Shown in pieces: positions 22,766-34,018 of a stretch of DNA of 64,000 nucleotides; within the stretch, counting starts at the first letter, position 1, and every line of letters begins with the position of its first letter. The translations under genes were made by a program, and so were the position numbers. Origin of the DNA: Rhizopus arrhizus (Eukaryota; Mucoromycota; Mucoromycetes; Mucorales; Rhizopodaceae); NCBI GenBank assembly GCA_024220505.1, contig JAKZZE010000008.1, positions 1,674,001 through 1,738,000 on the forward strand. The letters are read 5' to 3'. The notes below the pieces were generated by a model. It was not told where the DNA came from. It saw only the letters and a list, made by a program, of their open reading frames with translations, and did not search any database.

Positions 22766-23767
22766 TTAAAATCTGACCTTTCTTTTTCGGCCAGTAAACT
22801 TTGAATCATTAGCAACCACTTTATCTCCCTTTTCACGAGCAACTCTCTTTTTGTTATTAATCCAATCTTTTGTCTTTAAACTCTTTCTGTCATTTCTTCT
22901 ACGCTTTGAGACCTGTCGTCGCTTTTCATACTGAATCGATTTCACTTCATCAGGGTGCTCTTCTCCATCTTCGCCTAAAGCCTTTGGCATTTGATTTTTG
23001 ACACCTGTTTGTGAACCAGCAAACAGACATAAATAATATTTCTTGGCCTTTTTCGAGTTGGGATAATCTACCAAAAGACCACCTTCAAAACCACATCGTG
23101 TGGCAACGTCAATGATGAGTTCGATTTGATCGTCATTTTCAGGGTAAAATTGGAAAACAGCTCTGGCTCCTTTGTTTAGTGAGGCATAAAGTGTTGAAAA
23201 GAATCGTTGTAGTCTAGCCTTGGGTCGATTGATTGTTTTGTCCGCATTACATAACCATTGTAAGACAGATACACTACCCAGTAGGTTGAGTACAAATGTG
23301 CGTACAAGACCTCGCATCTTACCTAATACAACCATCAAACACACCAGGTCTAAATGCCATGCCTTGTCCAGCATCTTGTAAGAATAAATCCCCTTCTACT
23401 TCACGTTCATTGGCTACGTCCAACATGGAAGAAGATATATCCATCCCAACCCAAATATGTCCTTCTTCTTCTAATATCTCTCCACTTAAACCAGAACCAC
23501 ATCCAATGTCCAACAAATATTTTGGTCCTTCTGATAAATTCAATAATTCAAGTGCTCGATAAGCCATTTCTGCTTGAATAGCAGTAATACGAGAACTATT
23601 ATTGTGTTATTTGACATTTTATGTAATATAAAAGTAGACTTTACTTGTCTGTATATTTCCTAGCTTCGTCTTCACCATAAAACTATTAAAAATATAAGTG
23701 ATCTATAAGGTTATTTAATAATAAATCCTACAATTTCTGGTGGTGCAATGTGTTCAGGACGAGACAT
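22766..23767 (-). CDS. BUD23: 18S rRNA (guanine-N7) methyltransferase Bud23/WBSCR22
   Basis: Four exons (23767-23732, 23682-23645, 23595-23323, 23273-22766) join in frame to 284 residues, the usual length of the family. The N-terminus [12 protein letters not shown] is diagnostic. The SAM-binding motif LLDIGCGSG covers about residues 52-60, followed by GMDISSSML and [16 protein letters not shown]. The C-terminus is a basic WBS_methylT tail ([16 protein letters not shown] and on), expected for pre-ribosome and Trm112 interaction. It methylates a specific guanosine of 18S rRNA in the nucleus during 40S maturation. It diverges from the mitochondrial S13 gene with 156 bp between start codons. Confidence 0.95.
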
Positions 23768-23923
23768 GTTTAATGTATAGGATATGCTTTATAAAAAAAG
23801 TAAAAAAAAGTACTGTTAATGTGACAAGTAAAAAAAGGGTCGGAAAACCAAGTGGCTTTGAATTTATATCTCAGGTTCATAAACTAGGGTGCCGTCTTTT
23901 TTTTTCTTTTCCACTAACATACA
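23768..23923. promoter_or_regulatory. Compact bidirectional promoter between BUD23 and mitochondrial S13
   Basis: Only 156 bp separate the two divergent start codons, so the promoters must share this segment. Both products are ribosome-biogenesis or ribosomal proteins, so coordinated expression is plausible but not shown. Confidence 0.5.
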
Positions 23924-24405
23924 ATGCTTCACTTACTCGGTGTCAATTTACCTGACAGAAAACTCGTCAGGTAATTATTAATAGTAATAGACGAACCTTT
24001 CTTTTTTTCTAATATTCTTGCTATAGCACTGCACTTCAATACTTTTATGGTATTGGTGAACCAACTGCTATGAAGTTGTGTAAAAACTTGTCTATTCCAC
24101 CAACAATAAAAGTAGCTGAATTAAGCGAAGTCCAAGTCAATGAGCTGACGAATACCCTAGCCAATATGACTATTGAAACAGATTTGAAGCGACAAGTACG
24201 AGAACATGTAATGCATCACCGTAATATCAACAATTATATTGGAAAAAGACATGCCATGAGTTTACCTGTTCGAGGACAAAGAACGAGAAACAATGCAAAG
24301 AATGCTAAAAAATTAAATGGAAGATGGGTTCAACGAAGAGGTTATTCAGTCTGGGCACAAGTACAGCAAACCCCATTGAACAGCTTTTTAGAGAAATTTA
24401 TGTAA
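23924..24405 (+). CDS. Mitochondrial small-subunit ribosomal protein uS13m
   Basis: Two exons (23924-23970, 24027-24405) join to 141 residues. It begins MLHLLGVNLPDRKLV, followed by the S13 signature YFYGIGEPTAMKLC (the helix-two-turn-helix region) and the basic C-terminal RNA-binding part HHRNINNYIGKRHAMSLPVR and RGQRTRNNAKNAKK. Eukaryotic S13 of the bacterial type (Sws2 in yeast) sits in the head of the mitoribosomal small subunit. No long presequence is visible, as in several fungal orthologues. The stop codon is 72 bp from the end of the convergent casein kinase gene. Confidence 0.93.
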
Positions 24406-24477
24406 AAAAAAAATAAAAACAGTAGAAGAAAACAAATGTTTATGTGTGTAAGAAAGGGTATCTTTTTGATTTGTTTG

Positions 24478-25973
24478 TTAGTCTTGATTTCCAGTACAAG
24501 TAATGAAGTGAGTCAAGTTCTTCCAAAAACCATGTTTTTCTTTTCTTCTTTCTTTTTGTTGTTGATTGAAAGGATCTTGAAGAGGTACATATTCAGGTGC
24601 AGTTGGCATGTCAGTAGTTGATTTATGCTTGTTGTCCAGAGGATTATCAGCAACAGCAGGAACTTTAGTTTTTTTATTGGCTTGTCGCTTTGATTGATGA
24701 TGACCACTCTTTCTTGCACGAGCATCTTTTAATTGCTTGAATCGATTCTATATGTAAAGTGTGAGTGAGGGTTAAATTGAACTTGTATAGATTACCTCCC
24801 ATCCTTTGCCATCATTTAATAGCATCCAATCATAAATTCCATCATCGTTTTCACCCAATCTTTCTAGTACTTTATCAAACAATTCTTTCAAGAAATCATA
24901 GTCTGGTGTTTCTTCAAATCCTAACTTTCTAACATATTGAAGATAGATACCAAATTCCTCTATTGTTTATAATATTGTTAGCTTATAGACATACTCCTTA
25001 AATTACTTTTTTTTATTTTTACCTGGAAATGCACCACATAGTTCCTTAACTGGAGTCGATTGTTTCTTTTCACCAATCTTTTCATATTTTTGTTTATTTG
25101 TAGCAGCTTTCAAGCCCTGCCAAGGTAAAGAACCACGCAAGAAATACATGAATACATGGCCCAATGATTCTAAATCATCACGACGAGATTGTTCTAAAGA
25201 GAAGGGGGTTTATATATAAAAAAGGGGAGAAATAGCAATCGTTACCTCTTCCTAAATGAGTGTTGATACTCATATAACGTGCAGTTCCTGATAAACTCCT
25301 GCGTTCTCTATAAGGAATATGTTTTTTTTGTCTTTGGATCACGATATAGCTTAGCCATGCCATAATCCACCAAAAAGACGGTATTAGCATATTTCGTGCC
25401 TGGTCGACCAATCAAGAAATTGTCAGGCTTGATATCTCGATAAATCAAATTACGTTCATGAACACTCTGTACACGAGAAATCTATGTGTGCTTGCGTGTA
25501 AGAAGGTGAGAAAATGGATTTTGATTGATTTTACCATTTGCTTTGCTATCATGGCTACTGTTTTGACAGATAATTTACGAGAGCACATGTCAAATAAATC
25601 TTCCAAGCTTGGTCCTAGCAAATCAATCACTAGTACATTGTGTAATCCTTCATGTCCAAAATAATAAGCACTTGGTACACCCGCTATCAAAAAAAGAATG
25701 AGAATCATTGCTCTTATTGGCCTCAACTATAAAATTACATGTTCCAGCCAATATTTTGTAAGTTCTATATTCGTCTCTCAATTGAGGTACTTCAGATTTT
25801 CTAGGCTCAAATTTAATTGCAACTGATTGATTGTTTAAAAGATTTAAGCCTTCATAAATCACTCCAAAACTTCCTTCGCCCAACTTCTTTCCTACTTGAT
25901 AATGGACACCCACTATTGTACTCGTAGTTGAATTATTACTGTGATGACTCAACTTGTCATGCTGGGTTGTCAT
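24478..25973 (-). CDS. Casein kinase I, Yck-like, with a one-base frame break in an A8 run
   Basis: At least six exons. The N-terminal exon (25973-25739) holds [21 protein letters not shown] and [20 protein letters not shown]. Exon 2 (25683-25535) has [20 protein letters not shown]. Exon 3 (from 25481) has the catalytic loop YRDIKPDNF and the DYG motif. Later exons carry [37 protein letters not shown] and [21 protein letters not shown]. The C-terminal exon reads [20 protein letters not shown] and ends [16 protein letters not shown]. The wording is closest to plasma-membrane Yck1/2/CK1-gamma kinases. Between DPKTK and HIPYRE an A8 run (25322-25329) puts the frame out by one base; seven A would be correct. 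All else is intact, so a sequencing or assembly slip is more likely than a pseudogene. Confidence 0.88.
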
Positions 25974-26747
25974 TGGAAACTAAATAAAGAGATGAGAGAT
26001 AAAAAGAGAGAAAGAGAAATACAAAAAAGGGAACAAAAAAAAAATAAATGTGAAAAGGCTGGGTCTTGTTCTAATGATTGGCTGAAATCAATTGTAGTCT
26101 GTGAAACTTCTTTATGATTAAGTGGAACCAACCAAAAGATGTATCTGTTAGCAGTAATCATATTGTCTTTTTTTTTTTTTTTTTTTTTTTTTTCAATTGC
26201 AAAATGAAGAATTTCTTATGACATTGTTGTCCTCCTTCTTTTTTTTTGTTTTCCTGATTAATCATAATTGCTTATAAAATCTTTTTTCTTTCAATAAAAA
26301 TGCAAGAATCAAATTATTATTTCTCTCCTGTACTTTTTCTGTGAACCACGGCTTAAAGAATAAGGCCATTTTTTTTTTTCCTCCCACAACATCAATTGAC
26401 ACTGTACTTTACTATAAATAATCTCTTTATTTTTTTGTTTTTATTTTTTTATTTTTTTTCTGCGTGTGTTTGTGTATCCTATGCTTTGCATATAACATAA
26501 AACAATCATCAATACGGCTTTGGCTTTCCAAAAATAAATGTCGGCAGTTTAACATTTATCAAACCATAGATCAAAAGAGCAAAGAGGTTCTTTTATCATC
26601 ATTGTTTCAAATGGCGCTAATAGCTTGCCGAGACTCCCCTTTAGAAAAGGAGTGCAATTAAAATCTTTTTTAAATATACTTTTAATAAAGGGTTCTCATA
26701 AATGCAACACAAAAAAAAAAGCAACTTGTATTAAAACTCTCTCTCTA

Positions 26748-26780
<33 letters not shown>

Positions 26781-27546
26781 CCCTCAAGAATGGATAAGAA
26801 AGTCTTGCTTTCACAAGGTTAAGTTTATAGTAATCACAATAATGTTAACTTTATGCAGATAAGTACATGTTGGCACTTGGCACCAATGCCATTGATTAAT
26901 CCGCTTCATACTTGCATTGAGGTAATAGTGTTTCACAATAAAAAGTTTTAATAATAAAATAAAAAGATGTGTAAATGATTTTTATAAGCCAAATATATTT
27001 TTATAGTTTAGATTCAAATCACATGTGTATGAAAGGTCCTCTAGGAAAAGCTGTCTTTAATGTTTCCATTGTAATTTAGGTTATCTGAAGTAATAATTAA
27101 CAATCATAGTCAGTCTGTAATGAAAGCTATTTTTCGTTTTAAAATGATAAGTGGTTTAAAATTAAATAAATTTCAAGAGACATGAATCGTAGTAAAAGAC
27201 TCATAAATCTATGATGAATGAATGTTGTAATAACCAAACAACTATGAATTAAAGGAAAACAATAGAATTAAAAGATGGCTAATGAAAATTCAAAATATTT
27301 TTTAAATACAAAGAGTATTCAATTGAACTGATAATAAACATGAATAAATAAATAAAAAAAATAAAATAAAAAAAAAGAGGGGAAAAAAGAAGAAGAAAAA
27401 AGAGAGATCGAACTGTGATTGTATACCGCGTGTTTTCAAAAGAATGTAAATGAATTTAGTATAGTTGAAAATGTGCCGTTTTCTTTTTTTTAGTGAATCC
27501 GCTCTTTTATTCTTCTTTCTTTTTTATTGAACTTTTCCCATTTTAA
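25974..27546. other. Intergenic region with long T tracts
   Basis: T runs of about 25 (near 26168) and 31 (near 26750) are present, plus CT-rich sequence just upstream of the kinase start. The last 200 bp before the oxidase start are purine-rich (27350-27410). No gene is recognised. Confidence 0.4.
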
Positions 27547-29714
27547 ATGTATATAAAAAGTTTCATAGCCATCGGTCTGTTGATCACACTCTCTCAAGCA
27601 GCCCTTCAACGATTCGAGTTCAATATTGATTACAGAGCTGTCAACCCCGATTGCCACAAGGAATCTTTCAATGTACCAGCGATCAATGGCCAATTCCCAG
27701 GGCCCACCATCTATGCAACTGAGGGTGATGAAATAGAGGTCCTGGTAAGAAATCAGCTAGGAAATGCCAACACAAGTATCCACTATCACGGCATTCGACA
27801 GATTGGCTCAACTGAATCGGATGGCGTGCCAGGGGTCACGCAAGAACCCATCAGGCCCGGCAGGTCCTTTAGACATCGATTTCTCATCACACAGGCAGGC
27901 ACCTACTTTTACCACGCCCATGTCGGTCTTCAAGACGATTCGGTTCAAGGTGCCTTCATTGTCTATGAATCCCCCAAGGCCGATCCAAGACGACACCACA
28001 GGCTAGAGAAGCGGTGCACAAATAAAAAAAGGGCATGCCAGTCTCGAACACGAGCCTTGCTCGAGGCTGGTCCCTACACTTACAAAAAGGACCTCATCCT
28101 ACAGCTCAGTGAATGGTGGCATGATGAACTCAGCAGTCGTCAAGATTACTATATGGGCAGCGCCTTCAAATATGATCACGGTGCCGACAGTATCTTGTTC
28201 AACGGTCGATCGATTTATGACCCCTTGGTCACAGACGGCACTCGTTGTCTTGGCTATACCACACTGGATGTCGAACCCAATTCAGTCTATCGTCTTCGCG
28301 TCATTGGTGGCAACACCTTTAGGACCTTGGCACTCGGCATCAAGAACCACAACATGACCTTGATCGAAGTGGATGGTGAATTGATCCATCCCTATCAGAC
28401 TAGCTTTCTTGAGGTCACACCAGGTCAGCGGTTCTCTGTCTTGCTATACACAGGTAATTATGAGCCAGGGACAACGTTTGCCATCGGCACAAGTTATCTT
28501 TGGCGACAGCGAGGTCGAGGTATTACTGAGAATGGGTTTGCTTACATTCGTTATGTGGAACGTCATCCGGACGCGAATCATTCTCACCTGTTTAAATCGT
28601 TGAGCAAGTGGTATGAGCCCAAAAAGACAAAAGGACGTTGGGGTGATGGTGATCAAACGAGAGGAAGGACAGTGGGTGATGGTTCGGACCATGCTAGAGG
28701 AAGTAGAGCAGATAACGCTGCGGAACACAGCGGAAGGAAGTGGAACGGGGAGGGCACCGATCACCGTGAGAGAAAGACTTGGGATGACAAGACAAGGAGT
28801 GATGCTGATGTTAAAAAAAAGAGCGGGTTGGAAAAGAGGCAGGGTGTGTGGAATGACAAGGAAAATCATACGTGGCCAAGGAATAAGGATAATCATCACT
28901 CGGATCAAAGGACAAACAAGACGATGGGACATAGTTATCACTTTGGTGGCCATCAGCAGCATGAGGACAATGCCTATGAAGACCTGCCGACGTTTCCTAG
29001 AATGGATCAACCTGACTGGATCTGGCACCATCTGGCGCCTTTGGCTCACCGTGATCCGATACTGGACGCGACAAAAGTTCGAACGATTCGATTGCACACC
29101 AGCTTGAGACAGATGTCTGATAATACAACACGCTATTTTGTCAATAACCGCACCAACCCCAGCAGGCCAGTACCTGCCCTTTATCATTTTAGTCATTTTC
29201 ATAAGCGCGCCATGGACGAATACGATGATGATTTCTATACCGACCTTCATACCTATCGCATCGGATACAATGAAATCATCGATCTGGTCTTTCAAAACAC
29301 GAAAAGTAAAGGTGGAGGATGTATGCTTCATCCATGGCACACCCACGGTCACTCTCACTATGTCATTGCCTCAGGCTCTGGTGATTATATTCATGACCTT
29401 CATAAAAACATTAGAAATTTTAATACACCGCTGTACAAAGATACCTCCGTTGCATATCCTTCCTATTCTAATGATCAATCAAATGGATGTGGCTGGACAA
29501 AAGTTAGATTTAAAGCTGTAAGTTGTCACATTTTTTTTTAAAAAAAAAACAAAAAAAAGAAAGAGTTTCCAACATGTCTCTGCGTTTTTAGGATAACCCT
29601 GGATTTTGGGCTGTTCATTGTCATATTACAACACATATGATGCAAGGAAAAATGATTGTGCTAGAAGAAGCACCTAATTTAATTAGTAAACATAGACTTT
29701 ACAATCCTGAATAA
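27547..29714 (+). CDS. Secreted multicopper oxidase (ascorbate oxidase/laccase-like) with a long charged insert
   Basis: Two exons (27547-29517, 29592-29714) join to 697 residues. A signal peptide is clear (MYIKSFIAIGLLITLSQA). Copper motifs in order are SIHYHGI (about residue 78), YFYHAHVG (about 123), HPWHTHGHSHYV (about 594) and HCHITTHMMQG (666-675, in exon 2). The three cupredoxin domains are recognisable. The enzyme should oxidise phenols, ascorbate or metals with reduction of O2 to water outside the cell; substrate cannot be read from sequence. A hydrophilic His/Asp/Lys/Arg-rich insert of about 130 residues (about 352-485) lies between domain 2 and domain 3 and is unusual for the family. 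No C-terminal membrane anchor, so it is not a typical Fet3 ferroxidase. Confidence 0.92.
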
Positions 29715-29736
29715 AAATTTTAATATAAACATTCTA

Positions 29737-31089
29737 TTAATCTTCTTCCATCTCGTCCCCTCTTTTTTCTTTTGCTTGTTTTTCAATCGCGTTCAAGAAT
29801 GCTTCTACACCATATCCAGCAGATGAATCTAGACCCAAGAGTGATAATAAGGGCCCTAATTGACCGGTTTGAAGGGCAACGGTCAATGTTTGAAGTGCCT
29901 GACTGAATTGAGGGCTTCGAACAACCTGTCGGACCTCTTCTGCTGATTTCTCGGATTGTTCAGGTAAATAAGGTGATAGTGATTCGCAGATTTGGTCATC
30001 ATTCAAGAGAGGTGTGAGTGATTGGTTGTTTAATATATCTGTTAATGCGATCGTTCCTCGTTGTTGCCCATTGAAGTTGGTGAGCATCTGAGCTAGTTGA
30101 CCATAGTCTGGTTGATCACCCTGTTCGATTTCGGTGGGAACAGCGGGCGTTGGATTAGGTTCTTGTGGCAGAGCAGAATCAGGAGTGGCAGTCGTGGTTG
30201 TAGCAGTCGTAGTTGTAGCAGTAGTGGTTGTAACAGGAGTTGGATCTTCAGTTTGTTCTCTTCTTGCCCTTGAGCTTCTCCTATGCTCTTCTGCTTGAGG
30301 TCGTCTACTTCTAATCATACGAGTTGAACTCTTGTGGCTATAAACATCTTCGTTTATTTTCTGTTTACCTGCTCATATTGTTAAGAAACTCTAATATGTT
30401 TTCCTCGGTAATACTAGGATCTATTAAAAATGGATAAGTAACACACAGCATGCAATTATATTGTTATTGCCTTGGTTTTCAACGCCACTTAATAAACGCA
30501 TGATTTCAGCATGAGAGGTATTTTCATCCAGTTCGGCAGACATATTGATATCATCTTCAGAATCTCCGATTAACTCATTTACTGAATTGGCATATTCTTG
30601 ATCCTTTCCGTCACTTTTGTTTTGCATCCAGTAAAAGTGCTTTTCATTGGAATTATTAAATTTCAATAGATAGACACGGCCTGTTGTACACTGAGATACT
30701 TTGTTAAATGTAGCTTCTCCAGGAAAAATGATAATATCCTATAGGATATAATGAGCATTTATTGTTATTGGATCAGTGTGGATCTCACATCTTCTATATT
30801 TGCTTGAGGACTACGTTCTTTCCAATACAAGTGTAATAACTGATCTTCAGGCTATATATTATGTTATTATAAAAGAGTTGAATAATTAAACACGTTGTTT
30901 TTTCTCATTACCTGATCCATAAAGATCTTTCTGCATTAAGAGTAGTTTAGTAAAGTTGTTGTTTCTAGAGTTTTTTTCTACTTACCCCTTTCTAAGGTCT
31001 GGTTTAACCAGATTTCCTTCCACTATACATTTACCGGCATTAAATTCAACCAAATATCTCTTGGACGATACACTTTGAAATAAACTCAT
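29737..31089 (-). CDS. RPN13: 26S proteasome ubiquitin receptor Rpn13/ADRM1
   Basis: A multi-exon gene starting at 31089. The N-terminal Pru domain is spread over short exons: MSLFQSVSSKRYLVEFNAGK, EGNLVKPDLRKG, EDQLLHLYWKER, DIIIFPGEATF and LLKFNNSNEKHFYWMQ. After a linker with Thr/Ala repeats (TTTTATTTTAT), the C-terminal DEUBAD-type domain follows: LTDILNNQSLTPLLNDDQIC, LSPYLPE, QVVRSPQFSQALQTL and LSLLGLDSSAGYGVEAFLNA. The gene ends with an acidic EEMEED-like tail. Rpn13 docks on Rpn2 in the 19S particle, binds ubiquitin through Pru and recruits UCH37. The two exon borders around 30430-30310 are uncertain. The stop codon is only 22 bp from that of the convergent oxidase. Confidence 0.92.
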
Positions 31090-32379
31090 GTTTAAAGTAC
31101 AAAAGAAAAAGATGACGAATAAAGTTCAAGTCACGGAATAAACGACATGCTATGGTTCGCAACATGATTGGCTGAGAAAGTACTTGGCTCACCCACTTTT
31201 TCAGAGTGATATGTTATTCTCACAGCAAAGACGTAAATTTGATCATGGGTGTTATGGTGCACCTTAAAGTCTAGTGAAAAGGAAAAGATACCAGTTTAGA
31301 AATTGGTATCTTTTTCACGTTTGCTTAGAGTATTGCAGTACAAATGACAAACAATGGGTTATTAACTTTTTTAGTTGTTCTCTTGACAAACAAGCCAGAA
31401 GAATGTGTATTTCTATTTACTGATTACCAAAAGGTGAACAAGAAATCTACACTGAAAAGGTCTCTTTGGCTATTTGTGTTGTTGTGGTTGGGATTGAATG
31501 CACGATAGACACCCAAATACAAGTAAAGCTTGAATAGAAAAGATGCATCCTCTCTTTCAGAGTAATAAGTGAAGATTATCAGGATAGTAGCTCTTATTTG
31601 AGGGCTAATTTTTGATTCATTTGCTAAATTATGTCAAGGTTCTGAGTATTTCCATTGTCAGTGTGATAGGCATTTGTTAAATATGAATGGTTTTTTGTAT
31701 AATCAGCCTAGGGCAGTTGACTGTGCATAAGTTCTACATAAGCACCCTTAGCTTTGTCTCTCTTTTGCAAGTAGACAGTCAAACATGAATACAGCCTATT
31801 GCATCGATTCGAGGTAGAGAATAGAATATTAAATCATCCTACACTTTTAGTCTATGTCAATATGAAAGAGATGAAGACAGGCGAATTGAATAACAAAGTT
31901 TTATAGCATAGCCTGTCCTTTCTATTTGTCTTGTAACGCATTTTAAGAAAAGATTCAAATGTCTTGCAGTCTATTAAAAAGATATCTGAACTCAGTCGTG
32001 AGATTCTTTTTTTTTTTTCCCATCAATAAAAAATTACTTAAATAGAGCGTAAAGATCCACAAAAGAACTCAAAAGAGCAATTGGATTGATGCAGTAATCT
32101 GCGTTTAAAATTCAATATTTTTATCCAAATCAAGAATTTTTTAGCTCAATCAAAACTTCCTGTTATCAAAAAAGAAATAAATAAAAGCTTATAGTAATTT
32201 ATAAAAGTTGAGTTGTAAAAAAATACCAAGTTTAATTCTTATAGCATTTATATTGTCGAAATACTTTGAAAAATATTTTTGCGAGTGTCGGATCCATCCT
32301 TTATAATTTTCTGCAGTGTTCATTTTTGCTGCTTCTTCCATACAGTCCACTATCATTTCGTTTTTTTTTTTTTTTTTTT
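31090..32379. other. Intergenic region without a recognisable gene
   Basis: An inverted repeat around GATACCAGTTTAGAAATTGGTATC (about 31286-31312) can form a short hairpin. Otherwise only chance frames and T runs occur. Confidence 0.35.
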
Positions 32380-32700
32380 TTTCAGGAGATGTCTTGCGAA
32401 CTTCTTAACTTTTGCCCAGCATTCTTCCATAAGTTCAACATTGGCGAATAAGGGGAGATGAACAAAAATAAGGCAGGATGCCCAAGATTATGGATTGCTT
32501 GAAGAACTTTAGGTATTTTGTGAGTTCCGGCACGATCTATCAACAGTCTACATATGATGTAGTCTGAGTTTTCTGCAGCTGCCATTTCTTCAACAAACAG
32601 CAAAAAATGACTTGAATTGGTCCCATAAGGTAGTTCCCCTCCTTGATGCCAGCTACCTTCTGTGTCTCTTTGACCAATTGTTTTTGGAATTTTCTGAGGA
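32380..32700 (-). pseudogene. C-terminal fragment of a Tc1/mariner-like transposase
   Basis: The minus strand reads LLIDRAGTHKIPKVLQAIHN then SPYSPMLN. These correspond to the second catalytic Asp context (D-N-A-x-H-K in intact copies, here DRAGTHK) and the PPYSPxLN motif before the last acidic residue. The start of the domain is absent and the end is cut. Confidence 0.6.
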
Positions 32701-32799
32701 ACTGCAATCAGTAATGAATATATTTTTAAATAGTGTATTTTATTTTTAAAAAAAGTAAATGTTTGTTGATGGCAGCCAAGTTATTCTTCAGTGGAATCG

Positions 32800-33420
32800 T
32801 CACTTTTTTTTCTCTTTCTTTTCCTTCACTAATAAACTAGGAAGGATTGTCTTGTAGTGATCAATATCATCGTCGATATCTGTTGGCTTTTGTTTTACGA
32901 GCTTATTGGTGTTCTCCATCATTAATCTGGACTGATGTACAGCTTTTAATATAGGCAACAATTCGTTACAAATATCATCTGCTTCTTCGGGTAATTCAAC
33001 AGTTTTTGTATGGTTACTACGACAGACATAACCGGCGGCTGAATCGCATACCATCATTGTAATCTTTGTGTCTATAAATAAAAGGTAAAATACTAGCAAC
33101 AAAAAGCGTAAAGTATATGTATCATTTTACTTACCAAAGAGTAAAAAACCTATAAAAGCTAATTCATGTAGAGCATCAGGAGATTTCAGATACAATGAGT
33201 AAGCCATGTCTTTTAACACTTTTGCCATTTAATCCACCATCAAAGAGCTCTTTTGTTTGGTCATCTTTTCTACTACACTCACAACATCCGTATTCATGAA
33301 GTTGACGATAAAAAATCAAGTCCAACTTTCTACCGATTGATTTTCGCTCCATCTTTTCAATGTCAACCAAAGTTCTATCAGTATTCAAACTGGCTGATGA
33401 TGATTTGCTTGTTTTTTAAG
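32800..33420 (-). pseudogene. Fragment of a Mucoromycota-type protein of unknown function
   Basis: Two open stretches on the minus strand appear to belong together with an intron or break between. 33388-33176 reads SIGRKLDLIFYRQLHEYGCC and ends near a splice-like site; 33102-32800 reads DSAAGYVCRSNHTKTVELP and LLPILKAVHQSRLMMENTNK. I recall similarly worded (GRKxDL...) proteins in many copies in Mucorales, often near transposons, but no function is known to me. The N-terminal half is not found, so this is likely a remnant. Confidence 0.4.
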
Positions 33421-34018
33421 CTCTAAAATATGAAGATTGTATCTGTCGAGACCCTATGTCTTTGATTCGAATAAGCTCCCTCTCAAAAAGTTTCAATCTT
33501 CTCATGAAACATCTGCTTTGTTCGCTGGACCGCTGTCTGTGTTATCCTGCATGAAATGGATCATCTCTTTCATGATCCTGGTGCCAAACTGGCTGTCCTC
33601 GTAGTCATTCTAGTATTTCAATACGGTTTCTGATTTCTTTAGACTTTTTCCCTCTTGTCCCTTGAGAGGCTTTTATTAATTTTTATCATTTCAGAACCGA
33701 CCCGGGCAAGTACAGTAAAGTTACTAGGAGCTCATAGTCATTTATATGAAATAAAATAGGATTGAATCATACCTCTCTGAATTAAATCCGGTCGTGCCTT
33801 GAGACAAAGTACAATTAAGATTCGGAGTCTAGAAACCTTTTTTTTTAATACACAAGTGCACCATGAACACACCTACATACAAAAGCACTTTAAGTTTCCC
33901 ACGGGTAGTAAATAAAGATAGCAAGCCTTTTTTTATTTTATTTTTTATTTTCTTTCTTTCCTGTTTACTTTTTCATTCCATCTTACAGATAAACAATCAA
34001 GAACAAGTAAAGAAAGAA
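33421..34018. other. Spacer and upstream region of the dehydrogenase E2 gene
   Basis: No conserved gene is visible. The frame of the E2 gene stays open upstream to 33863, but the extra residues are Phe-rich and not presequence-like, so the start at 34019 is preferred. Confidence 0.4.

Noticed and set aside
28444..29358. 304-codon open frame antisense to the multicopper oxidase
   Set aside because: It is a shadow of a stop-poor coding sequence; the copper motifs and signal peptide are on the plus strand and the antisense protein has no recognisable feature.
33863..34018. Upstream in-frame start for the E2 protein
   Set aside because: It would put a Phe-rich hydrophobic stretch before a clear mitochondrial presequence that starts at 34019.
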